Of a stretch of DNA of 64,000 nucleotides, positions 22,838 to 36,100 are shown piece after piece. Source of the stretch: Prunus persica (lineage: Eukaryota > Streptophyta > Magnoliopsida > Rosales > Rosaceae); assembly GCF_000346465.2 (NCBI RefSeq), contig NC_034011.1, positions 24,439,115 through 24,503,114 of the forward strand, given 5' to 3'. The position numbers and the translations under genes are program-made. The notes under the pieces were generated by a model, which worked only from the letters and a program-made list of their open reading frames with translations, did not search any database and was not told the DNA's origin. Every line of letters begins with the position of its first letter. Within the stretch, counting starts at the first letter, position 1.

Positions 22838-23587
22838 ATGACATATGAAGAGGTTCTGAAGGCCGTTTTTCCTTTACTGGAGGGTGTGGACCTTGCTTCT
22901 TGTATGGTAGTGTCTAAGCAGTGGAGACACATAGCTCGAGATGATTTCTTTTGGAAGTGCGCATGCGCCAAGAGATGGCCCTCTATCTGCAAGCGACCTA
23001 ACCCTCCAACTCTAACATATTACAAGCTGTATCAAACCTTTTATAAGCGCCGGCCTGGTCGAATTCTTCTTCCCCCAAGACTTTCCTTTGATGACCTGGA
23101 ATTTTTCATCGATATCTGGACAGAAGATCGATTTATCTTTTCTGAAGTGGTCCCAGGCCCAATCCTACAGAACGGTATTAAAATCCCACCACCAGGAGTA
23201 TGTGACATGCTTAGATTGCACATGGAGAGCTCCGAGTACAAGATGAAAGTCCCTGTTGAGCCAAGGTTCACAGTTCCTTTGAGCCAGACCGTGAATGTTT
23301 CAGTGCTTGTGGGGCGCAAGGATTCTAATAAGGTTGCTTGTATACTTAATAAATCTATGTTTGACTACATTGATCGAACAGCATATAGAGCCATGGCAAA
23401 TGACTACCTTGACTTCTCACCGGTCTACCCATTCACTACGGGTATCCGGGCATGGATCTCTTTGCTTTTCATGGACAGCGGAAATGAAGGAGTTGTTGAT
23501 GTCTTTGGGATTGAAATGGATTTCATGGATGCTGCAAACTCGAAGGAAGAGGTTTTGTGGCTATTAGACATGCTTGATTGGAAGTGA
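22838..23587 (+). CDS. F-box protein, At5g39250-like
   Basis: Single coding exon, 249 aa. The N-terminus (VLKAVFPLLEGVDLASCMVVSKQWRHIARDDFFWK, residues about 5–40) is an F-box that would dock on SKP1 in an SCF ubiquitin ligase. The rest (LPPRLSFDDLEFFIDIWTED onward) matches the small conserved F-box family typified by Arabidopsis At5g39250, without kelch or LRR repeats. A 5'UTR intron is likely: donor at 21798 (CAG|GTAAG), acceptor ending 22806, then 31 bp to the ATG. Substrate unknown. Length and frame are normal. Confidence 0.85.
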   Translation: MTYEEVLKAVFPLLEGVDLASCMVVSKQWRHIARDDFFWKCACAKRWPSICKRPNPPTLTYYKLYQTFYKRRPGRILLPPRLSFDDLEFFIDIWTEDRFIFSEVVPGPILQNGIKIPPPGVCDMLRLHMESSEYKMKVPVEPRFTVPLSQTVNVSVLVGRKDSNKVACILNKSMFDYIDRTAYRAMANDYLDFSPVYPFTTGIRAWISLLFMDSGNEGVVDVFGIEMDFMDAANSKEEVLWLLDMLDWK

Positions 23588-24289
23588 AGGTTTGACTTGA
23601 AAGCCAATGCAAATAAAAAAGAGCCACCAAATTGGATGCAACAATGATGTTTTTGTCTTCTACAGTTCAGTTGGCATGCTGAGGCTGCATATGGAACGCA
23701 GTGCAACGCTCTCATTTCCAGTGACAACACTTTGCTTTAGTGGTATCACTTTCTTCGTATGTTCAAAGTTTGTACATACTTGTTTTATTCATTACCTTTA
23801 AAATTATGAACCTCATTTTTTTTGCTCTGCATTGAAGTATATTTCATTTGGTCTTATGAACAATGTGCTGAGCATCAGGGTAATTTTGACTACAATTGAA
23901 TAGCAGATCTTTTTTCATTTATTGATATCCATTAGTTGAACGATAACGCCTATCCTTTCTTTGTTTGGTACATGAACATTTAAGTTATTTAGAATAAAAG
24001 GAAAAGAATCTTGTCTACCAAGGAACAAAATATTTGAGGGATTTCTGCTAGCTTCAATTTTGGAAAGACAGAAACAAATTTGTTTGTTTTTAAAAATCCT
24101 GTTGATTTTGTGCCATTGTCTTGGTTTTAACCCAAATACATAGTTAGGGCATGGACTTTACCTCATTTTGTATTAGCTGCCTACCAAAAAATAATTTTTT
24201 TTATTGAGCATCTGCATTACAATATGTGTTTTCAAATTTGACACATGGGGAAAGCAACAGGTGCAAAATAACTAAACGCTCATCCTAGT
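23588..24289. other. Convergent intergenic between F-box gene and expansin
   Basis: Holds the two 3'UTRs. AT-rich, nothing else recognised. Confidence 0.5.
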
Positions 24290-25223
24290 TCAAAAATTTA
24301 TTCTCCCCTCATAGGTCTGACCAAATTGCCAATTTGTTGGTGCAACATCATCAAACCTAAGTGTTTTCCCATCACTTGTGGTGACCAAGAATGATAAGCT
24401 TTGCCCTACTATGTTGCTTCCCGTCTGCCAAACTTGGCCCCAATTGCGAGACATTTGAAGCCAGTCAGTGCTAGAGCCTTTAATTTTAACGTTTGCAACA
24501 TCACCGGCACCGCCAACGTTGAACACCAATGCAGTAAGCCAGTAGGGGTTTCCCTTAAGCTCAAACTTAACCCCTCCGCTTTTCTGGCACGGGACTCTGC
24601 GATATTTAACCGGGATTATCCCGGCTTTCGCTTGTGCGAGTTTTGTGAACATCGTCATGGACAAATCGAAGTGTCTCTGTGGCGGGTTGCACCAATGATC
24701 AGGAGCTGGAATCCAATTTGGAGGACAAAAATTGGTTGCAGTGATTGTGATTGCACCGGCATTAGGGATGCACCATTGTGGATCCTTGACACACCGGATC
24801 TGAAAACAAGCACCGCAAGCGTGCCCGTCCTTGAACAGCTTTGTGCTTAGTGCTGCTGTCTCCAGGCCATAGCCTTGTTGGAAGAGATCACCATATCCAC
24901 AAGCCCCCTCTGTTTAAGAATCACAAAGTTAAAACTTGATATAAAAATAAAAATAGTTATGTGCCGGTTATATATAACATTCCTCTCATATTAAGTACAC
25001 GAGTTTGCTATCGTGGGAAGGAGGTTATATGTAACCGGTGCAAACAAAAACTCTTTCACTTACGCATGGTTTCTCCTCCGTTCAGGTCACCATAAAACGT
25101 TGCGTGTGCATCATGCCAAATCTTGCCGGCGCGTCCCTTAGCTAAAGGGATTACATCGCCCATGGCTTGAACCAGAAGAGTGATGAACACTGCCCATGTA
25201 AACAAGTTCTGAAACTTAGCCAT
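24290..25223 (-). CDS. EXPA: Alpha-expansin-like protein
   Basis: Cell-wall loosening protein secreted to the apoplast. Two exons on the minus strand, 25223–25064 and 24909–24290 (intron 154 bp, split CAG codon), give 259 aa. A signal peptide is visible ([17 protein letters not shown]). The GH45-like domain follows: [18 protein letters not shown], a Cys-rich block ([14 protein letters not shown]) and the HFD motif. The pollen-allergen-type C-terminal domain has SRNWGQVWQ and ends [10 protein letters not shown]. It deviates from mainstream expansins after HFD ([16 protein letters not shown]), so it belongs to a less common clade. No frame damage. Confidence 0.9.
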
Positions 25224-27131
25224 GGCAATGTTGTAGTGAGAAAAACTGGAATGCCTCTTAATTACAGAGTTAATTTTATAGGCACAAGTGGGATTATCAT
25301 AAAAGGAAACATAAATTAGATGATACTGATCGAGTGAAAAAAGGAATGTAATGGAACGGACATGATTAATTCCTATAATCCTATTGCTACGATACATTGG
25401 ACCGATATGTTTCCTTGTTGCATCTCCTAAGAAGATTCGAAATTAAAAGAGGTAAAGAATGTCAACCTTAATTCTTGCCAAAGCAGAGCCACAAAGATTT
25501 CCAATTCCAATTTTAATTTTAAAATTTTGTGCTGTCTTTGGTATACTCAGGTCCGGCTTTAAATTATATGTCCAAATTTTATGTAACTTCTTATATTTAG
25601 GCTTCAATATTGTGACATTGAGAATCCCTAATTACGTATAATTACTTATATGTAGGTTTAAATTTGTGTAAACAATTACTAGTCTTATTTGTCATCCCAT
25701 TGCCCTTAAGTCAACCTTCTCAATTTTCCTCATGGGGACTAAGTCAACCTTCTCCAGTATTTATGTCATACATGAAATTTTCCAATGTATGGATAAATAG
25801 TACGGAATCGTTGTGAGATATGAGTGGGCGACTAACCCATTGTATTGTACTAATCGTTCAACTACTCACATCCCGCAATTATTCCGCACCAGAGAAAATA
25901 CTTCAGACTCTTCTTTAGTCAACGGAATCAAACCATGCTTCTTTTGATTGTCTTGCTAGGATGGAGAGCACGAAGGATTTGAGCTACATGTGCTTAATGG
26001 CCCAACGGAGGGTGTTTTGGGTTTCTTGGAGAAAGATAGGAGTTGCCTTGCTACCTTGCCAATGCCAGCCAGGCCTAGACTTCCCCACTCCCCCAAAATA
26101 AAGTATTTATCATATCGAGCACATAATTAATTTTATTATTTATTTGTATTATGTAATGAACGCAGCAATAATTTGAAAATTAAAGTAGAAAAAAATTGTG
26201 GTACAAATAGTGTTGCTCTAATTAAAAAATAGATGATAAGTATATGCCCTTGCTATATCAAGGTATTTAACATGTTTGTGGAAACACAAAGTTCAGTTGA
26301 ATAAGTGTTTCTTTTCTTATTGTCTATCTACATGGGTTAATTTATAAAGAATGTTACGATATTGTAAGCTTATAAATTTTTCCACTTAATAACAATCTTT
26401 TATGAGCGTGAATTTTACAGTGAGATTTGATTTATTAACGATTAACGATCGTCCAACTCCAAACGGTAATATTTATTCAAAGAACAAAAAAGTATTAATT
26501 TACAGTAGCATCACTCCTTCCGCACAATGTATTAATTCAGAGTCAACTCCTCTTATTCCGCTGGGAAAGCCGGAAAGACCAAAAAGGACTACACACAATC
26601 TTTGTGCTATTGACCTTCATACAATCTTTGTGTTGTTGACCTTCATCAGCTTCTTATGGTCGAGAATCAAAGATTGCCGGTCAGGGGTAATTCCGTAATT
26701 TGGTAAGTTGAACTCCGCTCAAATCTAGCCCTTTAAAATCCTCCGTCGCCGAAGACTCAAGAAGAGAGCCTTCCGAAGGAAGCTAACTCGTCAGTTCATA
26801 CAGTGCCTCGAGGGCATTTATGTAATTGCAACAGTTGCGACTCTGTTATCTGTTCTTTAACACCCAAATCCATTATTATTATTCCCCCCCAAAAAGCCCG
26901 AAAATTCAGTTCCTCACACACTTTCCCCGCCATTTGCCTTCTCAATTTCTCTTCCCAATCTGTCCCTCTAGGGCTCCAAAACGCTCATCATCTCCCTCAC
27001 TCTGCAACCAAAACCCTAATTCCCGCCAAAATACCCCTGGATTTCAGCTTAATTACAACCCCTGCCACTCCACCTCGTTCTCGATACATGCCCTTGCAGT
27101 GCCAATCGCGAACTCACCGGTTAAGCAATCG
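25224..27131. other. Divergent intergenic between expansin and SCC2
   Basis: No gene. Frames at 26402–26698 and 26803–27135 have no domain. The last 300–400 bases are C-rich and probably the SCC2 leader (an in-frame upstream extension of [10 protein letters not shown] begins only with TTG). Confidence 0.45.
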
Positions 27132-30100
27132 ATGAGTTATCCAGTCACTTCCAGTTCGAGCTCCGGCTCGGCTCACTGGGGCATCAGCCTCTCGAACACG
27201 GTGCACTCGGAAGTCGCTCCATGCTTGCCTTTGCCTTCGCTTCCGGTGTTCTGCGGCGCATCTGATCAGGACCTACGGCTGTTCGACGAGCCGAGTCGAA
27301 ACAGTGCGTGGTTGAATCACCCTGACGCAGCTCTTTCCAGTAGGATTGCTGATCTGCTTCGAGAAACTGACGTCTCTTACTTGTAAGTGTGTTCTGTGCT
27401 TTGCGCAACGCTTTCATTTCCAGGTTTAACTTTGAAATTTGAATGAAAGAAGTACGCGATGTTACTTGGAGTTGAAATTTTTGTTTACTTTCTACGTTAC
27501 GATTTGAAATTTGGCGTACTTGATTGTTGCTGTGTGCTACTATATGTCAATTTTCCGGTTTTTCTGATGAAGTAGGTTTTTATCGTGAACTCGTAGATTT
27601 TGAGGTTTTTATGAAGTTGCGATCATGAAGTTTAAATAATTTGAAAAAAAGTAATGTTATTGATTAAAATTAGCTCTCTCTCTCTCTCTACCTCTACCTC
27701 CACTAATGACTGAGATAACAGGAAGCACAACGTGTACGTGTTTGAACTAATGCGACGAGTTTGTAAAATGTGAATTTGGTGGTGACACGTGATTTGGAAT
27801 AACGTGGCTCGTTCTTACTAAATAAATTGTACTCCAGGATTCTATTTTAGATTAAAAACCGAATAGATTAGGGACTGTGTTTGTAAAAATTTCTATCGAG
27901 TTCTATTGGTTTGAATTTTGTTTTTGCTCTTTTTTTTTTTTTTTTTTTTTGGTTATTGCTCATATATGGTATCATGTACAGGAACCTTCGAGAAGATTCT
28001 AGCTTAGTTCCATATGGTTATATCGAACCTTTAAAACTTCATGATGAAGTTCTTCAGTTCAATCCAGAAGCATTTGAGTACAATAGTCCAGGTAAACCAA
28101 GTATTTAGTTGCTCCGTACCTGCTTTGATTATAAGTTTTTATGCTCATGCATGTGTTTGATTTTTCTTTAGATGCAATTTTTTGGTTGCCTACTTGTTAC
28201 TTAGGCTTTCTGTATTGCTGCTTTAGCTAGAATTGGAAAGTAGTGGGATCTGTTTTTCCCAGAACAAAAATAAAAGTAATCAATCCATAAATGTATTGTG
28301 TTTTTAATATGCAGGGAGATAAGTGTGAGAGCCATTTTTCATTATATAATTAATAAGCCTCTACATAAGTTATAACCTCATTGAGTAATGCAATCGCATC
28401 TGTCTGGGGCAAGAATTTTTGCCGACAATATGCATATTTTACAATAATGAGAGGCCAAATACATATCAATTTTTTTTGAAAATAAAATTTTTGAAAAGAA
28501 GAAGAATATGCACAATTTCATTGGTAAGAATACTGATAACAATGAACAAAATGCTAAAAATTATATCACTAGAAATGAGAAAATATTACTTTTTATTTTT
28601 ACTAGCAACAGTTTTGATCAGATATGATAAAATTAATATCTATTCTTTTTTGGTATCAAGGCACAAGTAGCGAAAGTTAGAGAGTGGTACTTGATATTTT
28701 AATACATGCATATGGTATTCACTTACTATTCAAAACATAGTTTAATTGAAGCTAAAAAAAAACTTGTTTCTTTCTACTTGATGTAGTTGTTGAAAGGATT
28801 CATGGCGAATTACCAGGATCTGTCTCATGTTTGCTCTGTGTATATATGTGATTTGAGTAAATATCTTTAGATATTACATACACTATTTTGTTCCTTAGAA
28901 GAATTAATTGTGCTTTATGGTGTTTTGTTCTTATATGATTTGATGTTTCTGTGCTTACTGTTTCTTGCACTGTTCAAGTTTCTCAGGTCTTATTAAGGGG
29001 CAAGTGCATACGCTATTTTGTTCCTAAAAAGAATTAATTGTGATTTACGGTGTTTTGTTCTTATATGATTTAATGTTTATGTGCTTATTGTTTCTTGCAC
29101 TGTTCAAGTTTCTCAGGTCCTATTAAGGGGCAAGTGCCTGGCAGTAGTACAGTACCTGACAAGAAGCCCTTCAAGCCCAGTGTACCTATAACCAGACTTG
29201 CCCAAAGAGACTATGGTGCAACTAACAATAATCAGCTCAATGATATTCCTCCTAATGTATGTGTTGATCTATTTGGCAGTTGATAATCATTTTCCCCCCT
29301 CCTTGTTTCCTAATCTAGAAGATGAAATTGCAGGACGTATCTACACCATCTTCTAGGAAACCAAAAGCCAAGAAAAAAGATACTGATGTCGTTATGTCAT
29401 CAGTTGGACCAGATCAGACTGCAATTCAAGGTTGTTATTGGGTTTTAGAACTCTCTCTCTCTCTCTCTCTCTCTCAAGTACGATCTCACATTTTTATTTT
29501 CAGTATTCATGTGAGTGACTTATTTTGAAAAATCTTATTTAGACGCCATCATTGGACGCTTTTGTGAGTTGGTGGAGGATTTCTGCGGTAGAGCTGAACT
29601 TTTCAGTGATGATCGGGAAGAAGCTGAGTGGTTATCTATTCCTCTTTCTGATCTTAGAGTGCTTGCAAATGAAATAATGTCTCTTCGAGCAAAGAGGCTT
29701 CTACATTTGGTCCCTGTAGATTCTTTTGTTAGATTGTTAAGGATTTTAGATCATCAGATACATCGAGCTGAAGGCTTGTCTATAAGTGAATGTGAGCAGG
29801 TGAGCTTGTTTTATGTCCTGCATTCTTTCTTGCATATAGCATAGGTGTTGTGGTAGTTTGCTTTTTAAACTACATTTCTTCAGGCTTTTGTGCTATTCTT
29901 CTTGTTTATATTTTCATTGAAAGTTTGTGCTATTTTTAGTTTTGCTTCTCCATGATTTTTTTGTTTGGGTCTGATTTTAGAATCTCCATGCTAGTAATGA
30001 TATTACTGAGGTGCCTTGCAATATATTGATTGTTTTAAATTTCATCTTATAATGGTCTTCTTATCTGAATCACTGTTTGTCTGACCCTATGTTTTCCTAT

Positions 30101-33100
30101 TTATCACCATATTTGGGCAGAAACATTAGGGAGATTAAAATAGTTACGGAAAAAAAAAATGTTTATCAGTATAGAGAATGTATTAAGCATCTGAGCATTT
30201 GGAGGAGACTACTTATAATGTATAAATTTCATTTGGTAGTAATGGAGACTGGAGAGAGCAATGGGAACAGTTTTGGGAAGTGATAAATGGTCAGAGTAAT
30301 AATGGGAATAATCAGGAAAGAGAGGGAGGAAGAAATATAGAGAAATAGTTTCACTCATTTGGCAGTGGTTATAACACTAGTTTAATTTATAAACTTGTTA
30401 TACAGTATTTTCGTTATGGTTGAAATTTATGCGCTCAATTCTATATACATATATATTTGGAGTTTTTATTTTAATAGGTATTCGTGATCACTTTCATTTA
30501 TTACTGTTCTCTTCAATATGTCAGTCAAATTCAGATGTGGTTTCATCAATAAATTGTGCACTAGAGTCCATTCATGCAGCTTTAGCAGTAATGGCTCATA
30601 ACCAGATGCCAAAACAACTATATAAAGAAGAGGTACACACTTTTTGCTAAGGATCTCTCTACATTTTGTGGGTATCCGTTATATGTGTAACTTCGTATCT
30701 TGTGATTTATTTTTTTATGATTATAAAAAAGGTAAGTAATTCTTATTTGTGTTTGTCAGATCATTGAAAGAATTCTGGAGTTTTCTAGGCATCAGATAAT
30801 GGATGTTATGTGTGCTTATGATCCATCATATCGTGCTTTGCATAGGCCAAGTCAAAATGGGTCCCTTGAAGGTTAGTTTTTTTGTTTTTGTTTTTGAAAA
30901 AGGTGGGGTTTCCTTAACCCACTACATTCATACGTTCCTGAGTTTTTCATACGTATTTTAACATATTATTCTGTATACACAACTCTTTCCATTCTGCATA
31001 TTGTCTTGCTCAATCATTCTGCATTTTCAGGAGTAGTTGTTTTCAACTTTTGTGATTCGAGTGACAATATTTTTCAATATATTAACAGTTGAGGAAGATG
31101 AAGACCCTGATGCTGAAATTGGTTCAGCAAGCAAGAAACGACGCAGCATCAAGACCGTTAAAGTGCATAAATCGTCATTTAACAGGTGTGCTTATCTATA
31201 TTCTGCTCCTATGTTGTTGGGTTTTTTTACTAGAACCTTATATAAAAAATCTTAGGTGTTGTCTTGTTCCTTACATCTTTGCCTTGGTAGGGTCTCTGCT
31301 GCTGTGAATAATATTCTTCAGAAAATGTGCACCATTCTTGGTTTACTCAAGGATTTGTTGTTAATAGAAAGGTTGTCAGATGGTTGCATCTTACAGCTAG
31401 TGAAAACAAGCTTTACAACATTCATGGTGGATAATATCCAGCTCTTGCAACTGAAGGCAATGGGTTTAATCAGTGGGGTACAGATCTGCACTGTTCTTCT
31501 CCTCTTGGCAGCTATTGTTTGCACATACCTATACATATTTTCATGCACTTATGCATTTTAATATTATTTACTCTGAAACTTGTAGCATCTTCATTGTTGG
31601 TTGTACAGATATTCTATTCATACACTCAGCATCGGACTTATGTGATAGATGAATTAATTCAGCTGCTTTGGAAGTTACCGTTCTCGAAGCGAGCTTTGAG
31701 AGCCTATCACCTACCTGATGAAGAGCAAAGGCAGATTCAAATGATCACTGCTTTGCTGATTCAGTTGGTTCACTATAGTGCAAACCTTCCTGAACCGTTA
31801 AGGCAGGAATCAAGTGGTAATTCCATCTTAGAACTTTCTCTCGATGCTGATTATCCAACTAAAGGCCATGAGGCAGCAACAGAGGCGTGTTGCCACTTTT
31901 GGACTCGTGTACTTCAGCGTTTTGCTAGTGCGAAGGCTCAGGAAGCTTCAGAGTTGAAAGTAATGATGGAGAATCTTGTTACTGATCTGCTGACAACGTT
32001 GAATTTACCTGAATATCCTGCTTCAGCTCCTATTCTGGAGGTAAAATATATGTGTGACTTGTGTAGACTGTAATATCTTTAATTGTATTGAAATGTCACC
32101 ATGTTGAAGTCAATTTATTTGCAGGTTCTTTGTGTCTTGTTACTCCAGAATGCCGGGCTGAAATCTAAAGACATAGGTGCACGTACCATGGCGATTGACC
32201 TTCTTGGCACAATTGCTGCGAGGTTGAAGCGTGATTCTGCCCTTTGCATTAAGGACAAATTTTGGATACTACAGGAGTTGGTTAGTGTGGATGGGAATGA
32301 TCAGACTGATCCAAAAAATGCATGCTCAGTTTGTTTAGATGGTAGGGTTGAAAAAAATTTCTTTGTATGTCAAGGTTGTCAGAGAATGTTTCATGCTGAT
32401 TGCATGGGAGTAAGAGAATATGAAGTTCCAAATCGAAGTTGGCACTGTCAGATATGCCTCTGCAGGAAGCAACTTCTTGTTTTACAATCTTACTGTAAGT
32501 CACAATGCAAAGATGATGGGACAAAAGATCGTAATCGTTCAGGAAGAAACACTGAAGTTGCTTTTTCAATTACAAAACTTGAGGTTGTCCAGCAGATGCT
32601 TTTGAATTACCTTCAAGATGCCGCATCAGCTGATGATGGGCATCTCTTTGTTCGCTGGTATGTACTCATTGAACCTCATCCCTTCTTAACTTTGTGGTTC
32701 CATTGTTTCCATCGTAAAGCTATGCATGTTGTACAGGTTTTATCTCTTGTTGTGGTACAAGGATGATCCAAAATCACAGCAGAAGTTCATGTACTATCTT
32801 GCTAGACTGAAATCAAAAGAAATAGTGCGGGATTCTGGGACTGTTTTTTCATTATTGACAAGGGATTCAGTCAAGAAGATTACTTTAGCATTGGGACAAA
32901 AAAACTCTTTTTCCAGAGGGTTTGATAAGATTCTTCATTTGCTTCTGGTTAGTAAGTTTTTTCATTTAATCCCTGATTTATTATTTAATAAAATCTCTAT
33001 TTTGACAATTTAGTTGATTTCAGGCAAGTTTAATGGAGAATTCACCTGTAATTAGGGCCAAGGCTTTACGAGCGGTAAGTGAAAAAATATATTATTGGAC

Positions 33101-36100
33101 TTTTAACCCTTGAAATGGAAATTGAGAATTCATTTTGTGGCTATGTTGGCAGAATTTAATGTCTTAATATCTTAATATGATGAGCAGGTCAGTATAATTG
33201 TAGAAGCTGATCCGCAGGTGCTAGGAGACAAACGCGTTCAATCGGCTGTTGAAGGAAGGTTTTGTGATTCCGCAATTTCTGTCAGAGAAGCCGCACTGGA
33301 ACTTGTAGGGAGGCATATTGCTTCTCATCCTGATGTTGGTTTGAAGGTGTGTTCAATTGATCTCTAAACCTACTAAGTTCTTCGTAGATTCTCTATTAAC
33401 GCATTTTGCTTCATCTTCTCCACATTTTCTTTTAGTATTTTGAGAAGGTTGCTGAGAGAATCAAAGATACTGGAGTAAGTGTTAGAAAACGATCTATCAA
33501 AATCATACGAGATATGTGCGTTTCAAATGCAAACTTCTCCGAATTTACAAAAGCTTGCATTGCTATCATCTCCCGTATTGGTGATGATGAATCAAGTATA
33601 CAGGTAATTCTGAAGCGGTGAATGCATTGGATTAAGGATTGATGACATGTGAAATACAAGTATAAAAATTTGTTTGTTCTTGACTAGGTCGCAGTTTTTA
33701 TTCTTTTCCTCTTCCACAGGATATTGTTTGCAAGACATTTTATGAGTTCTGGTTTGAGGAACCTACTGGTTCACAAACTCAGTTCTTTGGAGATGGTAGC
33801 TCTGTTCCATTGGAGGTGGCTAAAAAAACTGAACAGATTGTTGAGATGTTGAGGAGGATGCCAAGTCATCAACTTCTTGTGACTGTCATTAAACGCAACT
33901 TAGCCCTTGATTTTTTTCCCCAATCAGCTAAAGCTATTGGGATAAACCCTGTCTCACTTGCATCTGTACGCAAGCGCTGTGAGTTAATGTGCAAGTGCTT
34001 ACTGGAAAGGATATTGCAGGTATTTTACCCTCATCTTTTTGACTTGCTAAAACAATTTGGTTGATATTTAAATCTGAATGTTCGGAAATTCTTTTTTGTC
34101 AGGTAGAGGAAATGAATATCCAGGAAGGAGAGAGGCGGACCCTTCCATATGTGCTAGCTTTGCATGCATTCTGTGTTGTGGATCCAACACTTTGTGCACC
34201 AGCTTCTGACCCTTCCCAGTTTGTGGTTACTCTTCAGCCTTATCTAAAGAGTCAGGTTAACTGCATCTCATTAAATCAATTCTAATTTTATTTTTGTAGC
34301 ACCTTGAGAAGATTTTGTTTGACTTGGTATGCTCCCCTGAACCCAAATCTACAAGACTAAAACAAAAGGAGCAATAGCGTTGACTGAAATTTTTGTTCTT
34401 TTAATAGAGGTCAATATGTTATCCTAAAAGTTATTGTTGAAGATCTTACCTACTAAACACGTTAGGACTTTCTTCTCCAAGAGATTGTTCAAATTCTAAT
34501 TGGGCAATTTGATTGTAGTATCCGTATTAGATATTACAATAATCTTTTCATTTTTCAGTTTAGACTGGGCACTTGATTATATGCCTTTTCTTTTTGGTCG
34601 GAAAGTGCAGACCTATACAAGAAAGTAAAGGAAAACATCATGCCTGCGTTTTAATTTGGTTTGTCTTGTGTTCAGGCTGATAGTCGAGTGATTGCACAGT
34701 TAGTGGAGAGCATAATCTTTATAATTGATGCTGTTCTGCCTTTTGTTCGAAAGTTACCGCAAAGTGTTGTTGAAGAACTTGAACAAGACTTAAAGAACAT
34801 GATTCTTCGGCATTCCTTCTTGACAGTTGTTCATGCTTGCATCAAGTAAGTTCATGTTCAGGCTTTCTCTGTCAGACATTCGTTTTTACTAATAATGGTT
34901 GAAATTGCATTTCTTTGCCGATTTGGATGTCTTCTAGGTTTGATTTTTTCTCCTCATTACAGGTGCCTCTGTGCTGTGAGTAAAGTGGCAGGAAAAGGTG
35001 CTGCTATAGTGGAGAATCTTATTCAGCTGTTCTTCAAACGTTTGGATGCTCAGGCAGTAGATAACAAGCAGGTTGTTAGCTTGAATTATGCGTAAAGGGG
35101 TTATGTATGTAGTTACTTAAATTGCATTGGCACAACATTCGTTGCTAGGATAAATGTTAAATATCTAGATATTTATATGCCTGCCAGGATGAGTTGATTT
35201 TGGTTTGATGAAGTTATTAAGCTCCTAAGATTCTAGTTGTCTAATCCCTTGGAGTATATTATTAGTATTGTGCAGTTCTGGCCCCATGCCTGAGAATGTC
35301 AAACATACATTTGCTTGCTTTTAAGTGGTACATGTATTAGAGATTTTATAGATGGGGTTTTCTTCTGGTTTATACCCTGAAGTCTGACCCTATTGTTGAT
35401 TTGGTCCCTAAACTTCTAATTTGAGCAACATTATCCTTGTTCCATTACGGGATGGAAGAGATGCCTTTATTACATAGATTCTCTTATTACTAACGAATTG
35501 ATGGCCCACTTGCCTATGAGTTACACTTGTGTGCCTAATATTTCAAGCACTACATAGACATCATGATATGTGAATTTACCATTTTGTGCATAACTATGCA
35601 TTTGTATTATTACTCGATAGAAATTCAGAATGAACCACAAAGGTGAACTTGCCAATTGTACTGCTCGTGTTGTTCAATCGAGGATGTTCGGAAACCTTAT
35701 GCACACTATACATGTCATAGATGCCATAAATTAAGATTTACTGATTAAATAAGTGACATCCTTGTAGTTATGGGGATGCATCGTTCTAACAAGAAGTTAA
35801 GGAGCAAAACTGAGACTAGGGTGAAAGTTCAGGCCCTCTTTTCAGCACTGGGTAGCTACAGTGTTGAATACTCATGAATGCAGTTATATGTAGGACTTTG
35901 TAGTTTTGTGCTGCAAAGTAAAGCTTTGTGGTGTATGTTACTTGCATGAGGCACTATCTTGTCAGGTTTTATGTATCCTTTGGTTGTTGAGTTAAATAAA
36001 GTTTTGCAAGGAAAGGCCAGTTGTTAACAATTATTTTTGATAGGGGAGGTTTTATGTCATTGTCTTATTTTAAGCTCTTTGCATAGCCCTTTGCATCTGG

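Noticed and set aside
26803..27131. Protein-coding extension upstream of SCC2 [10 protein letters not shown]
   Set aside because: No ATG supports it (the frame opens at TTG), it is C-rich leader-like, and SCC2 proteins begin near this Ser-rich segment.
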